DNA of 64,000 bases, taken from Streptomyces sp. NBC_00457 (lineage in GTDB: Bacteria; Actinomycetota; Actinomycetes; Streptomycetales; Streptomycetaceae). The stretch spans positions 1,240,001 to 1,304,000 of the forward strand of contig NZ_CP107905.1 in assembly GCF_036014015.1 (NCBI RefSeq), read 5' to 3'. The position numbers and the translations under genes are program-made. Shown piece after piece: positions 63,881 through 64,000 of this stretch. Below the pieces are notes generated by a model, which saw only the letters and a program-made list of their open reading frames with translations, had not been told where the DNA came from and made no database searches. Position 1 is the stretch's first letter; each line of letters begins with the position of its first letter.

Positions 63881-63902
63881 TTCAGCTGAAGTAGTTATAC
63901 GA
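63881..63902. promoter_or_regulatory. Divergent promoter with FadR-consensus site and palindrome
   Basis: TTCAGCTGAA (63881-63890, perfect palindrome) is followed by TAGTTATACGA (63892-63902), which fits the FadR/GntR consensus TNGTNNNACNA exactly. It lies between the acyl-CoA dehydrogenase and the SDR at the edge. Confidence 0.6.
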
Positions 63903-63937
63903 TAGCGCTGTATCGACGGCCGGGACAGGGAGGGCGC

Positions 63938-64000
63938 GTGAGCGAACGGGACAAGGTGGCACTCGTCACCGGGGCGGGACGCGGTATCGGCGAGGCGATC
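63938..64000 (+). CDS. Short-chain dehydrogenase/reductase, 5' part only
   Basis: Only 21 codons are visible: GTG start after AGGGAGGG, then SERDKVALVTGAGRGIGEAI, with the complete TGxGxGIG cofactor loop of classical SDRs. The rest lies beyond the window. It is divergent from the acyl-CoA dehydrogenase and shares the FadR-like promoter region, so it probably belongs to the same regulon. Confidence 0.85.
   Translation, partial: MSERDKVALVTGAGRGIGEAI

Overview
The window looks like chromosomal DNA of a Streptomyces or close relative. It is uniformly GC-rich with third-position G/C bias, uses many GTG starts, and carries typical Streptomyces families (monomeric NADP-isocitrate dehydrogenase, large LuxR-type ATPase regulator, ECF sigma factor, F420-type oxidoreductase, type III polyketide synthase). 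I see no rRNA, tRNA, CRISPR array, transposase or phage gene.

Left part (1-16.4 kb): a truncated MscS channel, a secreted M1 metallopeptidase, isocitrate dehydrogenase, an N-formylglutamate amidohydrolase-like enzyme and a cytochrome P450. Next comes a protease region. Three genes overlapping by 4 nt (intracellular subtilase, ECF sigma factor, small acidic protein) face a divergent TPR-CHAT (caspase-like) protein. A LuxR-type ATPase regulator then faces an astacin-like metallopeptidase, with a perfect 9-bp inverted repeat between them.

Right part (16.4-64 kb): a large catabolic region built almost wholly of CoA-ester chemistry. It opens with a LuxC/LuxE-like acyl reductase pair in one operon with a branched-chain-type ABC transporter. 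The two permeases and one ATPase of that transporter are fused in a divergent gene. Then follow several operons: SDR / thiolase / HMG-synthase-like-DUF35 fusion / thiolase / SDR; crotonase / DUF2889; thioesterase / crotonase / paired MaoC subunits / CoA ligase / serine-hydrolase-like; paired acyl-CoA dehydrogenases / NTF2-like / SDR; crotonase / MaoC; crotonase / GMC oxidoreductase; crotonase / acyl-CoA dehydrogenase / F420-type oxidoreductase; ALDH / CoA ligase / Ltp2-like aldolase / DUF35 / GntR. A lone type III PKS, a degenerate GH1-like protein and a CaiB/BaiF CoA-transferase are interspersed. The parts list (heteromeric acyl-CoA dehydrogenases, two-subunit R-hydratase, Cys-less thiolase with a DUF35 partner) matches the machinery that removes steroid or isoprenoid side chains, but no steroid ring-degradation gene is visible. 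The substrate is therefore unknown.

The catabolic region appears to be one regulon. AT-rich islands sit in nearly every operon promoter; one 19-mer is identical in two promoters 32 kb apart. Other elements recur (TAGATAA, TTCARCTGAA), and one site matches the FadR/GntR consensus TNGTNNNACNA. Two paralogous FadR-type GntR regulators lie inside the cluster. A short intergenic repeat of the kind common in Streptomyces occurs four times, always at a convergent gene junction.
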